A stretch of 64,000 nucleotides of DNA from CBDEGR01 sp965237895 (GCA_965237895.1 CBDEGR010000002.1:1550001-1614000), one strand, 5' to 3'. Positions 36,560 through 46,592 are shown, numbered from the stretch's first letter. The notes: generated by a model from the letters alone, not told the origin. Numbers and translations: made by a program.

Positions 36560-37324
36560 CTACTTTCCCGTCGGCACCCAGTAGACTTCCTCTTTCATGG
36601 AATCTTTCTCAAAGCCATTTCTTTTCATGATGCCCTTGCTGTTTTCGATCATCTGCGGATTACCGCACAGGTAGGCGGTCGTATCGGCGGCAGTCAGGTT
36701 GAACTTGTCCAGATATTTCCGCAACACGTCTTCGACGCGCCCCACTTCGCCGTTCCAATCCTTGTCTTCCCAGGGGCGGCTCACCGTGCCGATGATCTCC
36801 AGCCAGTCGCAGCGGTCGGCGATTGTTTTCAACTCTTCGTAATGGCCGAACTCCCTGGAGCGGCTCGCCCCTTGCAGGATCACGAGCTTCGCGTTAGGGG
36901 CGTTGCCCTTCTTCTCTTCCATGTCCAATGTCCGCGCCATGCTGACGTAGGGCGCCAGGCCCGTAACCGTGCTGACCAAAAAGTGATTCTTGTGCCCGCT
37001 CTTGCGGTCCAGCGTGAAGCGGCCCTTACACCGCTTGCGCATCAGGCCTTCGTCCCCCACCTGTAACTTATAGAGCAGCGGGGTCAGCTCGCCCTCCGGC
37101 ACCAGTTCGAGGAAGAATTCCAATTCGTCTTCGAACGGGCTGGAGACAATCGAGTAGGGGCGCTCAACGGCCTTATCGCCCCGATCCACCCCCAGCGTGG
37201 CATACTGGCCCGCCTCAAAGGTCATCTTCTCATCCGGCTTGATGCGGAAGGACCAGAGATCGTCGGTAATCTCCTTGCGGGACGTTATCTTGAACTTGTA
37301 ATGCTTATCACCGGTGGCAGTCAT
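36560..37324 (-). CDS. fpr: ferredoxin/flavodoxin--NADP+ reductase
   Basis: 254 residues. FAD domain with the ERPYSIVSSPFED motif (R-x-Y-S) near residue 54, FEAGQYATLGVD before it; NADP domain with TVTGLAPYVSMARTL near 120, LVILQGASRSREFGHYEEL and AYLCGNPQMIENSK (C-G-x-P-x-M) near 215. It transfers electrons between NADPH and ferredoxin or flavodoxin. The length and the C-terminal VYWVPTGK fit the bacterial Fpr type, whose terminal aromatic stacks on FAD. It stands alone. Confidence 0.9.
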   Translation of the reverse strand: MTATGDKHYKFKITSRKEITDDLWSFRIKPDEKMTFEAGQYATLGVDRGDKAVERPYSIVSSPFEDELEFFLELVPEGELTPLLYKLQVGDEGLMRKRCKGRFTLDRKSGHKNHFLVSTVTGLAPYVSMARTLDMEEKKGNAPNAKLVILQGASRSREFGHYEELKTIADRCDWLEIIGTVSRPWEDKDWNGEVGRVEDVLRKYLDKFNLTAADTTAYLCGNPQMIENSKGIMKRNGFEKDSMKEEVYWVPTGK

Positions 37325-37497
37325 TCGATTTTTATCCCCTTATTCTTACCTTACATGGCCTCTTTTGCGATCTCTTGGGGCGGCCATGCAGACAGATTCT
37401 GCCATTTTTGCTGAAGTTGTTCAATCCCCTAGGAAAAAAACTGGTCCCAAGGAAAAAAATGGAAGAAGAGGCAGGCGGCTCTTTGCCGTGACGCGTC

Positions 37498-38550
37498 TCA
37501 GTCACGGGAGCCGCCCTTTCGAGCGGCGAAAGAGGCGGCCAATTGCAGCGTGGCCAGCATGGCCACCGAGCCGACCATTTCGCTCATCGTGGGGATCAGC
37601 AGCGCCAGGGTCGAAGGCTGGATCATGCGCTGGTCCTGCGAGTCGGAGATCACCACCAGCTCGCACAAGGCGTTCTCCATTCGGTCAGCAAGGATGCGGA
37701 GCCGGTCGCGGAGCAGGGAACGGGAGCCGGAGAGCACCACCAGGGGATGAATCCTTTCCGGCAGCGAAGTCATCAGGCCTGCGGGAGGGTCCATCAGGTT
37801 GGAGACTTGAGTCTCAAGGCCTGCGAAGTCGCGGAGCGCGCTTGCCCAGTTCCAGGCCACCGGAAAGTAGAAGCCTCCGCCCAGCACCAGCAGCGTCCGC
37901 GCTTGGCGGAGCTTTTCGCCCAGCAGGCGGGCCGCGTCGCGCTTCTCGTGCAGGAGCGTATCCAAGTGCCGCGGAAGCTGCCGGAATTCCTCCTCCAATT
38001 CCTTAAATTCCGTTCGAGGTGGTTTCAGGATTTGGCCCGTGGTCAGAGCAAACAGGTTCAGCGCGGCCAGCTTTAGGACCGTGGAGGGGATCCCCGAGGG
38101 AGGGGGATTCTCGCCGCAGATCGGGATCAGCCCGTCGGCAAGGTCCTCCAGTTCTCCCTCGTGCTGCTCGGTGAGAACCCAGAGTCTGGCTCCTTGGCGC
38201 TTGGCTTTAAGAGCGGTGGAAATCATACCAGCCGGGTCGTCGGAACCGGGAATCAGCAGGACCGGCGTTCGCGGTTTGAGCGGCGCGCTGTAGCACTCCA
38301 TCTCGCGCACCGTGCGGACCGTGACGGGCCATCCTAGAATTGTTTCAATCGCGTAGCGGCCCGCCAGCCCCAAAACGCGCGTCGAGGAATCACCCACAAG
38401 GTAGATGGGAAACTCCGTCCACTGGGCGCCGCGCACGATCTTTTCGACGGCGGGCCTTACCTCGGCGAGGGTTTCCTTGATGGCGCGCGGCAGGTCGAGG
38501 ACCCCCTGCCGCAGAAGTTCGACTTTTTTTTTGGCATCCTTTTCGGCCAC
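37498..38550 (-). CDS. SIS-domain sugar-phosphate isomerase/deaminase-like protein
   Basis: 350 residues from GTG 38550 (MAEKDAKKKVELLRQGV); the frame is open to 38670 but homology starts here. Two SIS domains: about residues 45-170 (FPIYLVGDSSTRVLGLAGRYAIE, PVLLIPGSDDPAGMISTALKAKRQGARLWVL) and about 220-350 (TLLVLGGGFYFPVAWNWASALRDFAG). This is the GlmS/AgaS-like arrangement without the glutaminase domain. It probably binds an amino-sugar phosphate. An early helix with DLPRAIKETL matches the usual N-terminal helix that precedes the first SIS domain. Substrate not predictable. Confidence 0.75.
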   Translation of the reverse strand: MAEKDAKKKVELLRQGVLDLPRAIKETLAEVRPAVEKIVRGAQWTEFPIYLVGDSSTRVLGLAGRYAIETILGWPVTVRTVREMECYSAPLKPRTPVLLIPGSDDPAGMISTALKAKRQGARLWVLTEQHEGELEDLADGLIPICGENPPPSGIPSTVLKLAALNLFALTTGQILKPPRTEFKELEEEFRQLPRHLDTLLHEKRDAARLLGEKLRQARTLLVLGGGFYFPVAWNWASALRDFAGLETQVSNLMDPPAGLMTSLPERIHPLVVLSGSRSLLRDRLRILADRMENALCELVVISDSQDQRMIQPSTLALLIPTMSEMVGSVAMLATLQLAASFAARKGGSRD

Positions 38551-38766
38551 CGGGCCATCATACTGGAAAAGTGGGCGGCGTGTAGCACCCAATCGGCAGA
38601 ATCGGGCGGAAAGCGCCGGGAGGACTAAGGTGAACTGCCCCAAGGCGCTGCGAAGGCCTCCGGTTGACACGAAGTTTCAGCGGGTGCTAAAAATAGAGTA
38701 GGATAGATTAGGTAGGATTATCCTCTCTCCTGTCGCCAGGAGCCTTCTTTCTCTTCTTCCGCGTGT

Positions 38767-38841
38767 GGTGGGCGTAGCTCAGCCTGGTAGAGCTCCAGAT
38801 TGTGGTTCTGGATGTCGCGGGTTCGAACCCCGTCGCCCACC
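38767..38841 (+). tRNA. tRNA-His(GTG)
   Basis: Acceptor GUGGGCG/CGCCCAC with the extra G at -1 (38767) opposite discriminator C73, which is the tRNA-His identity pair. Anticodon stem CCAGA/UCUGG around UUGUGGU (anticodon GUG); T arm GCGGG/CCCCG around UUCGAAC. Confidence 0.94.
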
Positions 38842-39606
38842 CCAAATTTCCTAGAAGTCATCTCATGAATCGTCTGCGGTGGGCTTCGTCAGGGCACGTT
38901 CGCCGCGGCGAATCAGCCGTGCCAAAAATGGGGCTATACCCAACGGCTTTAGCCGCTGAGAGGTTAGCTCTCCAACATCATAGGCCTGGGCTACGCCTAA
39001 GACAACGTCAATCTAGAGCAATGCCCGCAATGATTTTCCTTTGCCTGTGCGGGCGGTGAGCCAGTTGCCGACCGGTAAGCCCAGACGTCGAACGCCCTGA
39101 CGCGCCGGATCTCAGCAGCCAGTTCAGGACTGAGCAACCCAGAGTCAGTGGCCTCGTAGGCCAGCCGGCGGACGGCTGCCGTCATACTGCAGCCGGAACA
39201 CTCAGAGCACATAGGACACACGCGGCGACGGCCGTGATGAAATGAGGGAACCGTCGTCGGAGATTGCCGTTCATTTCCACCTCCGGTATCAACGGGGAAT
39301 TTCGATTTTAACTTTCGCTCGGCTCAAGATCCTTCACCAGCTGCCCGCTCCTTGTCCCGACTTTGGTGAGAAATCCGGGTTAGGAGACCACCGGGGAGCG
39401 ATGCAACTCAGAGAACAGATTCGTCAGGAGTGATGTTAGCGGGCAGCGCCCAGGAGCCGCATTCCGCAAGTCCTGCGTCATTGGGGAAGAAGTGTAGGGG
39501 TCTTTGACTACAAACCCAGGGCCACAGGACCATTCCCGTAAACGCGGAGTCCCTACTCCGGGAAATTCATGCGGAGGAGGAGGTCTTGGAAGCAGAGGGA
39601 GGGCCG
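38842..39606. other. gene-poor region downstream of tRNA-His
   Basis: 765 bp. A minus-strand frame (39221-38997, 74 codons) opens with a Cys-rich stretch (CPMCSECSGC) followed by a plausible helix, but I cannot support it as a gene. At about 39594-39565 the minus strand encodes FQDLLLRMNFPE then stop, resembling a peptide at 24.4 kb. No repeat of the tRNA 3' end is seen. Confidence 0.4.
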
Positions 39607-41100
39607 TCAGGCGATGATTTCAGGAATCGCTCTACCGTGCACGTCCGTCAGCCGCATGTGGCGACCGTTGAAGAAATAGGTCAAGCGCGAGTGGTCGAGC
39701 CCCAGCAGGTGCAACAGCGTGGCGTGGATATCGTGGTAGGTGACGACGTTCTCGGTTGCCTTATATCCGAATTCGTCGGTTGCCCCGATCACCTGTCCCC
39801 CGGGGATTCCCGCGCCGGCCATCCAAACGGTCATAGCACCGGGATTGTGGTCCCGACCGACGCCCTGCTGCGAAATCGGCATCCGCCCGAACTCGGAATG
39901 CCAGAGGACAAGCGTTTCGTCGAGCAGGCCGCGCTGCTTGAGGTCCTGGATGAGCCCAGCGATGGGCTTATCGACTTCCCGGGCGTGCATGGTATGGTTT
40001 TCGTACAGATTGTGGTGAGCGTCCCAGGTGTTGGTGAGTTGATTTAAGATCGTGCCGTTATAGAGCTGGACGAATCGCACACCCCGCTCGATTAAGCGTC
40101 GGGCCAATAAGCACTGTTTCCCGAAGGGCTCGGTCACCGGGTCGTCCATTCCGTACAGCCGCTTGGTCGCCTCGCTCTCTCTCGAAAGATCCACAGCTTC
40201 GGGCGCACAGCCCTGCATCCTATAGGCTAGTTCGTAGGAGGCGATGCGCGCCGACAGCTCCGTACTGCCGGGGTACTGCTTGGCGTGCTCTTTGTTGAGC
40301 CATGCCAGATGATCAAGCTGCGCCCGCTGCTGTTCGGGTGCGACGGAGGCGGGCGGCTTGAGGTCCAGAATCGGATCGCCGGAGGCCCGAAACACCGTGC
40401 CCTGGTACGCTGCCGGCAAGAACCCGCTGCTCCAGTTCGCCGGACCGCCGAACGGGCCACCCCGGTAATCGTAGATCACCACGAATCCCGGTAAATTCTG
40501 GTTCTCGCTACCCAGTCCGTAGGTAACCCAGGAACTCACACTGGGATAGCCTATTAGCACCGACCCGGTGTTCCACTCATAATGCGCCACTACATGGTCA
40601 TTTGAGCGTCCCTGTGCGGAGCGAATGAAAGCCAAATCATCGACCATTGAGCCGACGTGCGGAAACAGCTCGGAGACTTCGATTCCGGACTGCCCGTATT
40701 TTTTGAATTTGAAGGGACTTTTCATCAAAGGCCCGGGATATCCCTGCCGCACTCGGATGCGGCCTTTGCCAGACAGCGGTTGACCGTGGTATTTCGTCAG
40801 CATCGGCTTGGGATCGAAGGTGTCTACTTGGCTGACCCCGCCGCTCATGAAAAGGGAAATCACCGCCTTGGCACCGGGCTCGAAATGGGTTGGTCTGGGG
40901 GAAAGGGGGGATTGAATTTCGCCCGAGGCGGCACAGGGCGATGTGTCACTCCCTGGAGCGGCGGCAAGCAGGCCGTCGCTCGCGAGCAAGTGGGCCAGCG
41001 CCAAGCCGCTGATTCCTTCTCCTGCGTCGAATAGAAAATCGCGTCGGGAGATGAACCTTTTCCTTTTTGGGGCGCATCCGTAAAAGCGAGTTACAGACAT
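39607..41100 (-). CDS. DUF1501 protein, pair 3
   Basis: 497 residues. The N terminus (RRDFLFDAGEGISGLALAHLLA) is Tat-like. DUF1501 blocks: AVISLFMSGGVSQVDTFDPKP, the TWDAHHNLYENHTMHAREVDKP region, LVLWHSEFGRMPI, GRDHNPGAMTVWMAGAG and IHATLLHLLGLDHSRLTYF. The closest of the three to pair 1 in order of motifs. It is 9 bp downstream of its PSD1-type partner. Predicted exported; substrate unknown. Confidence 0.88.
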   Translation of the reverse strand: MSVTRFYGCAPKRKRFISRRDFLFDAGEGISGLALAHLLASDGLLAAAPGSDTSPCAASGEIQSPLSPRPTHFEPGAKAVISLFMSGGVSQVDTFDPKPMLTKYHGQPLSGKGRIRVRQGYPGPLMKSPFKFKKYGQSGIEVSELFPHVGSMVDDLAFIRSAQGRSNDHVVAHYEWNTGSVLIGYPSVSSWVTYGLGSENQNLPGFVVIYDYRGGPFGGPANWSSGFLPAAYQGTVFRASGDPILDLKPPASVAPEQQRAQLDHLAWLNKEHAKQYPGSTELSARIASYELAYRMQGCAPEAVDLSRESEATKRLYGMDDPVTEPFGKQCLLARRLIERGVRFVQLYNGTILNQLTNTWDAHHNLYENHTMHAREVDKPIAGLIQDLKQRGLLDETLVLWHSEFGRMPISQQGVGRDHNPGAMTVWMAGAGIPGGQVIGATDEFGYKATENVVTYHDIHATLLHLLGLDHSRLTYFFNGRHMRLTDVHGRAIPEIIA

Positions 41101-41109
41101 GGCACCCTC

Positions 41110-43503
41110 CTAATTGATGTAGACGAATTCGTTGAGATTGAGAACGACGTGGCAAAAATCGGTAAGCGCCTCGAGTTCCGGATTCGAGTTTTCCTCCTGT
41201 TCCGCGTGGTACGACCTTTGCCGGCGGAGGAATGCAACGTTACGATCCAGTTCCTTGGGGTTTGGTTCGCGGCTCAAGGCGATCCGGTAGGCCGTTTTCA
41301 CCTGGACCGCCCGTTCCCTGCCCGCTTGCGCCAACACACGCTCGGCAAAGTGTCTAGCCTGCTGAAGAACAAACTCATTGTTGAGCAGAGTCAACGCTTG
41401 GGTCGGCACCGTTGTTATCGTCCGGCGCTCACAGGTGATGTTGAGATTAGGCAAATCAAACACATCGAACATGGGATAACGCAGCCCTCGTTTCCAGTAC
41501 GAATAGATACTGCGTCGCCACACTTCAGGGCCTTCCTGGGTCATTTCCCACTTTCCTTTGGTGAACGATTCGCGTACCTTTTCCGGAATCGGAGGGAAGA
41601 ACGGCATTCCGCCTATCTTCAAGTTGAGGTTGCCGCTCGCGGTGAGAATAATGTCCCGGATTACCTCGCCCTCAAGCCTGCGCTGGCGATATCGCCAGAG
41701 ATAAATATTTTCCGGATCGATTTTCGCATTGGCTTCCAGATAGTAACCGGACGACATCCGATAGGCCTGCGAGGTCATCATCAGCCGGTGCATATGCTTG
41801 ATGCTCCAACCCTGACGCACAAACTCGGTCGCCAGCCAGTCCAGCAGTTCCGGATGCGTGGGCCGCTGGCCCATGCGGCCAAAGTTGCTGGGTGTGCTCA
41901 CAATGCCGCGGCCAAAATGATGCTGCCAGATACGATTGACCATCACCCTCGCTGTCAGCGGATGGTCTTCCGAAATGATCCAGTCCGCCAGCGCGCGTCG
42001 ACGACCGGTTGTGATATGGCCGTTTGACGGCAGGTGTGCTGTGGGCGGATTTTCCTGTGTGATTACCTGCAAAAATCCGGGCTGGACCTCGGGGCCCTTG
42101 TTACGATAGTCCCCGGTTGGCAAAAAGCGGGCCGGTGGTGGGATGAAGGGCTTGTCCGGGTGGGGCAGGAAAGTACCCTCAAAGTCGTACAATTCCCGGT
42201 CGCCCTTTCCGGGTACCACATTATCATTGGGCCCATCCGGGGAAAAACGGTAATCGCCGTCCCGGATGCCCATGGCTACGGGAGGCGGCTCGGGCATCTC
42301 CTTCTTAATTTCTTCGATCTGCTCTTTCAGCCTTTTGATTTCGGCTTGGACTTTGGTACTGAGCAGTTTACTTAACCCCCTTCCCTCTCCTCTGATCGAA
42401 AGTACCTGGGCTGCCAACAGTTGCTGGCCAGGGCTTCTTTCACCTTCCGGGGTGCGAACAGCGACCTGAATTTCTTCCGGGAATTTTGCGAGTGTCTTCT
42501 CAAAGGCGATCTTCATATAGGGCTTTTTAATTTCCTTAATATGCGCTTTGAGCGGTTGTACCTGTGCTTCGATGGCAGCTTTTCGTGCCTCATACGCGGC
42601 CACCTGCTCCGGCGGCGCCAGCAGGTGATCGTATTTCACAAACGGGAAGAAGATCGCCATCATGCGATAGTAGTCGAGCTGCTGAATGGGGTCGAACTTA
42701 TGGTCGTGGCAGCGTGCACACTCGACGCTGAGGGCCATAAAGGTGCGGCTGGTCGTGGCGATCATGTCGTCCAGGTAGGTGTAGCGGTATTGCGGGTTGT
42801 CTTTTTCTTGAAACCCGACCGTCGCCCCGATACGATGGAAACCGGTGGCCGTGAGGCTATCGTAGGTGACTTTATCGAGCTCGTCGCCGGCCAACTGTTC
42901 CAGGATGAATTGGTCGTAAGGCTTGTCTTCGTTGAGTGCGCGGATCACATGGTCGCGATAACGCCAAGCGTTGGGGTAGTCGTAATCGTCCTCATAACCG
43001 CCGCTGTCCGCGTAACGAACTACGTCCAGCCAATGGCGTCCCCAACGTTCGCCATAGTGTGGAGAATCGAGCAGCCGGTCGATCAATTTTTCGAATGCAT
43101 TTGCGGAATCGTCGTTGACAAACGCCGTCACTTCCCGAGGGGCCGGCAGCAGGCCGACCAAATCCAGGTAGGCTCGCCGCATCAGGGTACCCTTGTCGGC
43201 TTGCGGGGCGGGCTGGAGCCCCTTCTCCTGGAGTTTTTTCATCAGAAAGGCGTCGATGGGGTTCTCACTCCAGCGAGGGTCGTCCACCTCGGAGACCGGC
43301 CGGCGAACCGGAATCTTGAACGACCACCACGCGCGCTCGGCCGGGGTGATCTCCTTGGCGTAGGGGGCTTTTTCCGGAATGGGAAGGGAGACGGCATCTC
43401 GGGGTGCGGTCACGGCCGACAGGAACAATCCGGCAACTGCGGGAAGGATAAGGTTCGCGCTCACCCTGATCTTCAACTGGCGTTTCCCCCGAATGGTCCC
43501 CAT
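41110..43503 (-). CDS. DUF1549 + DUF1553 protein lacking the N-terminal cytochrome c, pair 3
   Basis: 797 residues. After a hydrophobic signal-like N terminus it goes straight to WSENPIDAFLMKKLQEKGLQPAP (DUF1549), skipping the N-terminal haem domain found in pairs 1 and 2. One CARCHDHKFDP motif remains near residue 265. A long charged helical middle (QAEIKRLKEQIEEIKKEM) leads to DUF1553 (RVMVNRIWQHHFGRGIVST, THPELLDWLATEF, TSQAYRMSSGY) to the end. Absence of the cytochrome domain means this pair may use a separate electron donor or a non-redox mechanism. Confidence 0.88.
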   Translation of the reverse strand: MGTIRGKRQLKIRVSANLILPAVAGLFLSAVTAPRDAVSLPIPEKAPYAKEITPAERAWWSFKIPVRRPVSEVDDPRWSENPIDAFLMKKLQEKGLQPAPQADKGTLMRRAYLDLVGLLPAPREVTAFVNDDSANAFEKLIDRLLDSPHYGERWGRHWLDVVRYADSGGYEDDYDYPNAWRYRDHVIRALNEDKPYDQFILEQLAGDELDKVTYDSLTATGFHRIGATVGFQEKDNPQYRYTYLDDMIATTSRTFMALSVECARCHDHKFDPIQQLDYYRMMAIFFPFVKYDHLLAPPEQVAAYEARKAAIEAQVQPLKAHIKEIKKPYMKIAFEKTLAKFPEEIQVAVRTPEGERSPGQQLLAAQVLSIRGEGRGLSKLLSTKVQAEIKRLKEQIEEIKKEMPEPPPVAMGIRDGDYRFSPDGPNDNVVPGKGDRELYDFEGTFLPHPDKPFIPPPARFLPTGDYRNKGPEVQPGFLQVITQENPPTAHLPSNGHITTGRRRALADWIISEDHPLTARVMVNRIWQHHFGRGIVSTPSNFGRMGQRPTHPELLDWLATEFVRQGWSIKHMHRLMMTSQAYRMSSGYYLEANAKIDPENIYLWRYRQRRLEGEVIRDIILTASGNLNLKIGGMPFFPPIPEKVRESFTKGKWEMTQEGPEVWRRSIYSYWKRGLRYPMFDVFDLPNLNITCERRTITTVPTQALTLLNNEFVLQQARHFAERVLAQAGRERAVQVKTAYRIALSREPNPKELDRNVAFLRRQRSYHAEQEENSNPELEALTDFCHVVLNLNEFVYIN

Positions 43504-43898
43504 GGGTACCTACGGTTCCTACCTGATGCAATTTTAGGTTTACATGCCCTTGCGGCCGGGCTCGGCGATTTCGGTAAGGCTTGTAATGCTCAGCCAATCC
43601 CCTCTAACAGGATTCCGCGTGCGTTCATGCTAGACCACAAAAAAAAGAAAGTCAACGCGATGTATTGTTTTGGCCGGGTCGACGACGTCAGTCTGCGAGT
43701 CCACCTCGCTTCCCGACGGTGCGATCACCGCGATACCTGCGATAATCGCGAATTTTAAGCGACCGGACATTAACAGGGTGGCCCCATGGCGATGGAGCCT
43801 CCTTTTTTTGGGGGTGGATAGTGTGGCGAAATCGGGACATGATAGAGTATCTCCTCGAAAAGTTTTCTGATCCTCAATGCGGGTCGGAGCGGAGGGGG
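43504..43898. other. spacer between pair 3 and the PD40 remnant
   Basis: About 395 bp. No gene is recognised. It should contain the promoter of the pair 3 operon at its left end (minus strand). The right part probably belongs to the decayed tail of the PD40 protein. Confidence 0.35.
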
Positions 43899-44340
43899 TC
43901 AGTTCTGCCCGGCGGAGGTAACGTCGTAGCCACGCCCGAAGGAGCCTTCGAAGAGGGCCTGCGGCGTGCCTGCGCTGAAAGATTCTCCAGTCCGGACGGG
44001 GACAAACATCATCTGATTGCCCTTCCGATAGAACAACTCTCGGCCGTCGCGCGACCAGCGCGGAAAAGGAGGAGAGCGAGAAGTACCCGTCGAAACCTGC
44101 CACTTGCCGCCGGGGCCGGGGAACGGCCGCACGTACATTCCGTACTGGCCGGACTCGTTGGATACGTATGCGATCCAGCGGCCATCTGGAGAGAACATAG
44201 GCCCAAGTTCCGCGAAGCGCGTGCGGAGGAAGGGTTCCGGCTTCCGGTCACCCTCGAGGCGCAGTGTCCAGATATCATATCCCGTCTCAGGGTTCTGCTC
44301 GTAAAATGCCAACACTTCGCCGTCCGGCGACCAACGGGGC
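43899..44340 (-). pseudogene. TolB/PD40 beta-propeller fragment
   Basis: About 147 residues of a WD40-like propeller: PPPRWSPDGEVLAFYEQNP, AELGPMFSPDGRWIAYVSNESG, FPRWSRDGRELFYRKGNQM and GTPQALFEGSF. The SPDGRWIAY wording is the PD40 repeat found at the C terminus of acidobacterial protein kinases and TolB-like proteins. There is no start (the upstream end coincides with a 43-bp repeat) and the last blade ends after GYDVTSAGQN. Truncated at both ends. Confidence 0.75.
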
Positions 44341-44383
44341 GGTGGTGGGATGTAGCACTTTTCCCCTTCGAATAGCCTACCCC
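44341..44383 (+). repeat. 43-bp direct repeat, left copy
   Basis: Matches 46672-46714 at 39 of 43 positions, including a core cttttccccttcg(a/t)atagcctacccc that differs at one base. Same orientation. It sits between the PD40 remnant and the stop of the PQQ dehydrogenase gene. Confidence 0.8.
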
Positions 44384-44384
44384 G

Positions 44385-46592
44385 TCAACGCGATGGGAAG
44401 AATATCAAACCTGATAATTCTTCCACCGGCAGCGCGAAGGCCACGTAGGTTCCGCCGGAAGGTAAGCCCCTACCATCCTTGCCGCCCCCGGCGCCGATGA
44501 CGACGAATTGCCGACCGTTAACTTCATAGGTCGCCGGGGTGGCATTGCCCGCCGCGGGCAGTGTGGTCTCCCATAGGAGTTCTCCGGTGGCTTTATCGAA
44601 GGCGCGGAACTTTCTGTCGTGGTTGGTGGCGCCAATGAAGAGAAGACCCCCGGCGGTCACAACCGGGCCGCCGTAGTTCTCACTGCCGGTATTGCGCATC
44701 CCCTTTTTGGCCAGCTCCGGAAACTCGCCGAAAGGAATCTTCCACAGGATCTCTCCCGTGTCCAGATTGATCGCGTTCAGAGTGCCCCAAGGAGGCTCGA
44801 CGGCGGGGTAGCCATCCGGGTCGAGGAATCGGTTGTAGCCGTCGTGTTTATATTTGAGGTCCAGCGGGGTGGGGCCCGCCGCCTCGAATTCGGTATCCTC
44901 ACCAAACAGGAGGTAGCGGGTGATTGCCCGGATGCCATGCGGGGGGAGGTGACCAAATGCGGGCATCCGGCCTCTTCCGCTGCGGGTGACCGCGATGATC
45001 TCGGTTCTCGTAAGCCTATCCCCAATCCCAACGAGCGAAGGAAATTCCGGGGGGCTGCCGCTCCCATCCTCTTTGTGGCAGCTCGCGCAGTTCCTCAGGT
45101 ATAGATTTCGGCCGCTGGGCCGCTTACCGGTCGGCGGGCGCTCCACCAGCCTCAAAATCGAGGCCATTTCGTTGGAGTTCACGTAAAACAGGCCGGTCTC
45201 GGGATCGAAGGCTCCTCCGCCCCATTCCCCGCCCCCATCAAAGCCGGGAAACACTACCGTTCCCTCCAGGCTGGGGGGTGTAAACTGGCCCCCGCTACGC
45301 ACCTTCCGGAATTGTTCCAATACCGCTTGGTGAGCTTTCGGCGTTCTGCGCGTCACCATGTCCTCGGTAAATCTCTGGCGTGCGAAGGGCGGCGGTTTGA
45401 CGGGAAACGGTTGGCTCTCCGCCAGCACCTCCCCCTCCACATCCGTAGCCGGGACAGGGCGTTCTTCGATGGGAAAAAGAGGGTCCCCGGTATCCCGGTC
45501 GAACACCAAGACGTGGCCGGACTTCGTAATCTGCGCAACCGCGTCGACCAAGAGCCCATTACGCCTCACCGTGACGAGACTCGGAAGGGAGGGAAAATCG
45601 CGGTCCCACACGTCGTGCTTTACGGCCTGGAAGTGCCAGACTCGCTTGCCGGTATCGGCCTTGAGAGCGATCAACGAGTTGGCGAAAAGGTTGTCGCCGA
45701 GCCGGTTTGCCCCGTAAAAGTCGAAAGCGGCCGAGCCCGTCGGACAGAAGACCAAGCCCCTTTCGTGATCAATTGTCATTCCCGCCCAACTGTTCGCCCC
45801 GCCGATATACTTCCTGGCATCCGCGGGCCAAGTTTCGTAACCAAACTCACCCTGCTGAGGTATGGTATGGAAGCTCCAGCGAAGCTCCCCGGTGCGGACG
45901 TCGTAGGCCCGGATGTCGCCGGGAGGCGCCGGTAGGTCTTCGCTCAGGGTGCTCCCCATGATGATCAAGTCCTTGTCCTTATACACGACCCCGGGACTGG
46001 TGGCCGAGATGGAGACCCTTCGGGGATCACGTCCCAGCCCTTGCCGCAGATCGACGCGGCCGGAATTGCCGAAGCTCGGCACGATTTTGCCCGTTCCGCC
46101 GTCGAGGCCGTAGAGATAATTCCGGGCGGCGAAGTAGATCCGCTTCTCGTCGCCCTCCTCCCAATAGGTGACCCCGCGGTTGCGCAGCTTGCCGGTCACC
46201 TTCTCGCCCTCGAAGGGATTGAACCTCCAGCGAAGCTCGCCGGTCGCCGCGTCGAGCGCAATGACGCGGAGCTTCGGTGTGGTGGCGTAGAGCGTGTCCC
46301 CGACGACGATCGGGTTGCACTCCATCTCCGAGCCGGGGTACTCGTCGCCCGAGTCGTAGGTCCATGCGACCTCGAGCCGGGCGATGTTGTTGCGGTTGAT
46401 CTGGTCGAGGGTGGAGTAGCGGATCGCGTCGGGCCCACCGCCGCGAACCTTCCAGTCGCGGTAGCCCTGAGAGGGGATCTCTCGTTCCTGTCTTGGGGAC
46501 CAGGAAGCACTAAGAAGGACGAACGCCGCCAGGATCGATAAAACCAGGGTTGTTTTACGCAAGTAAGTTACAGCGGGAATTTCCATTTTCAA
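44385..46592 (-). CDS. PQQ-dependent dehydrogenase with C-type haem domain
   Basis: 735 residues with a membrane/signal segment at the N terminus (TTLVLSILAAFVLLSASW). An eight-bladed PQQ propeller is visible from repeated W-motif strands (GELRWRFNPFEGEKVTG, GELRWSFHTIPQQGEFG, GKRVWHFQAVKHDVWD, ILWKIPFGEFPEL, ELLWETTLPAAG). A cytochrome c domain with NCASCH (around residue 495) and axial Met in GRMPAFGHL is inserted before the last blades. This arrangement occurs in membrane glucose/alcohol-type dehydrogenases. It oxidises an alcohol or aldose in the periplasm and passes electrons to the haem. The last dozen residues, beyond the usual YVAFALP end, run to within 2 bp of a direct repeat. Confidence 0.88.
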   Translation of the reverse strand: MKMEIPAVTYLRKTTLVLSILAAFVLLSASWSPRQEREIPSQGYRDWKVRGGGPDAIRYSTLDQINRNNIARLEVAWTYDSGDEYPGSEMECNPIVVGDTLYATTPKLRVIALDAATGELRWRFNPFEGEKVTGKLRNRGVTYWEEGDEKRIYFAARNYLYGLDGGTGKIVPSFGNSGRVDLRQGLGRDPRRVSISATSPGVVYKDKDLIIMGSTLSEDLPAPPGDIRAYDVRTGELRWSFHTIPQQGEFGYETWPADARKYIGGANSWAGMTIDHERGLVFCPTGSAAFDFYGANRLGDNLFANSLIALKADTGKRVWHFQAVKHDVWDRDFPSLPSLVTVRRNGLLVDAVAQITKSGHVLVFDRDTGDPLFPIEERPVPATDVEGEVLAESQPFPVKPPPFARQRFTEDMVTRRTPKAHQAVLEQFRKVRSGGQFTPPSLEGTVVFPGFDGGGEWGGGAFDPETGLFYVNSNEMASILRLVERPPTGKRPSGRNLYLRNCASCHKEDGSGSPPEFPSLVGIGDRLTRTEIIAVTRSGRGRMPAFGHLPPHGIRAITRYLLFGEDTEFEAAGPTPLDLKYKHDGYNRFLDPDGYPAVEPPWGTLNAINLDTGEILWKIPFGEFPELAKKGMRNTGSENYGGPVVTAGGLLFIGATNHDRKFRAFDKATGELLWETTLPAAGNATPATYEVNGRQFVVIGAGGGKDGRGLPSGGTYVAFALPVEELSGLIFFPSR

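Noticed and set aside
38997..39221. 74-codon minus-strand frame with CPMCSECSGC
   Set aside because: The Cys cluster is attractive but no second metal-binding part or family is seen, and the start and neighbours give no support.
42421..43758. 445-codon plus-strand frame
   Set aside because: Antisense to the pair 3 DUF1549/DUF1553 gene and without any motif.
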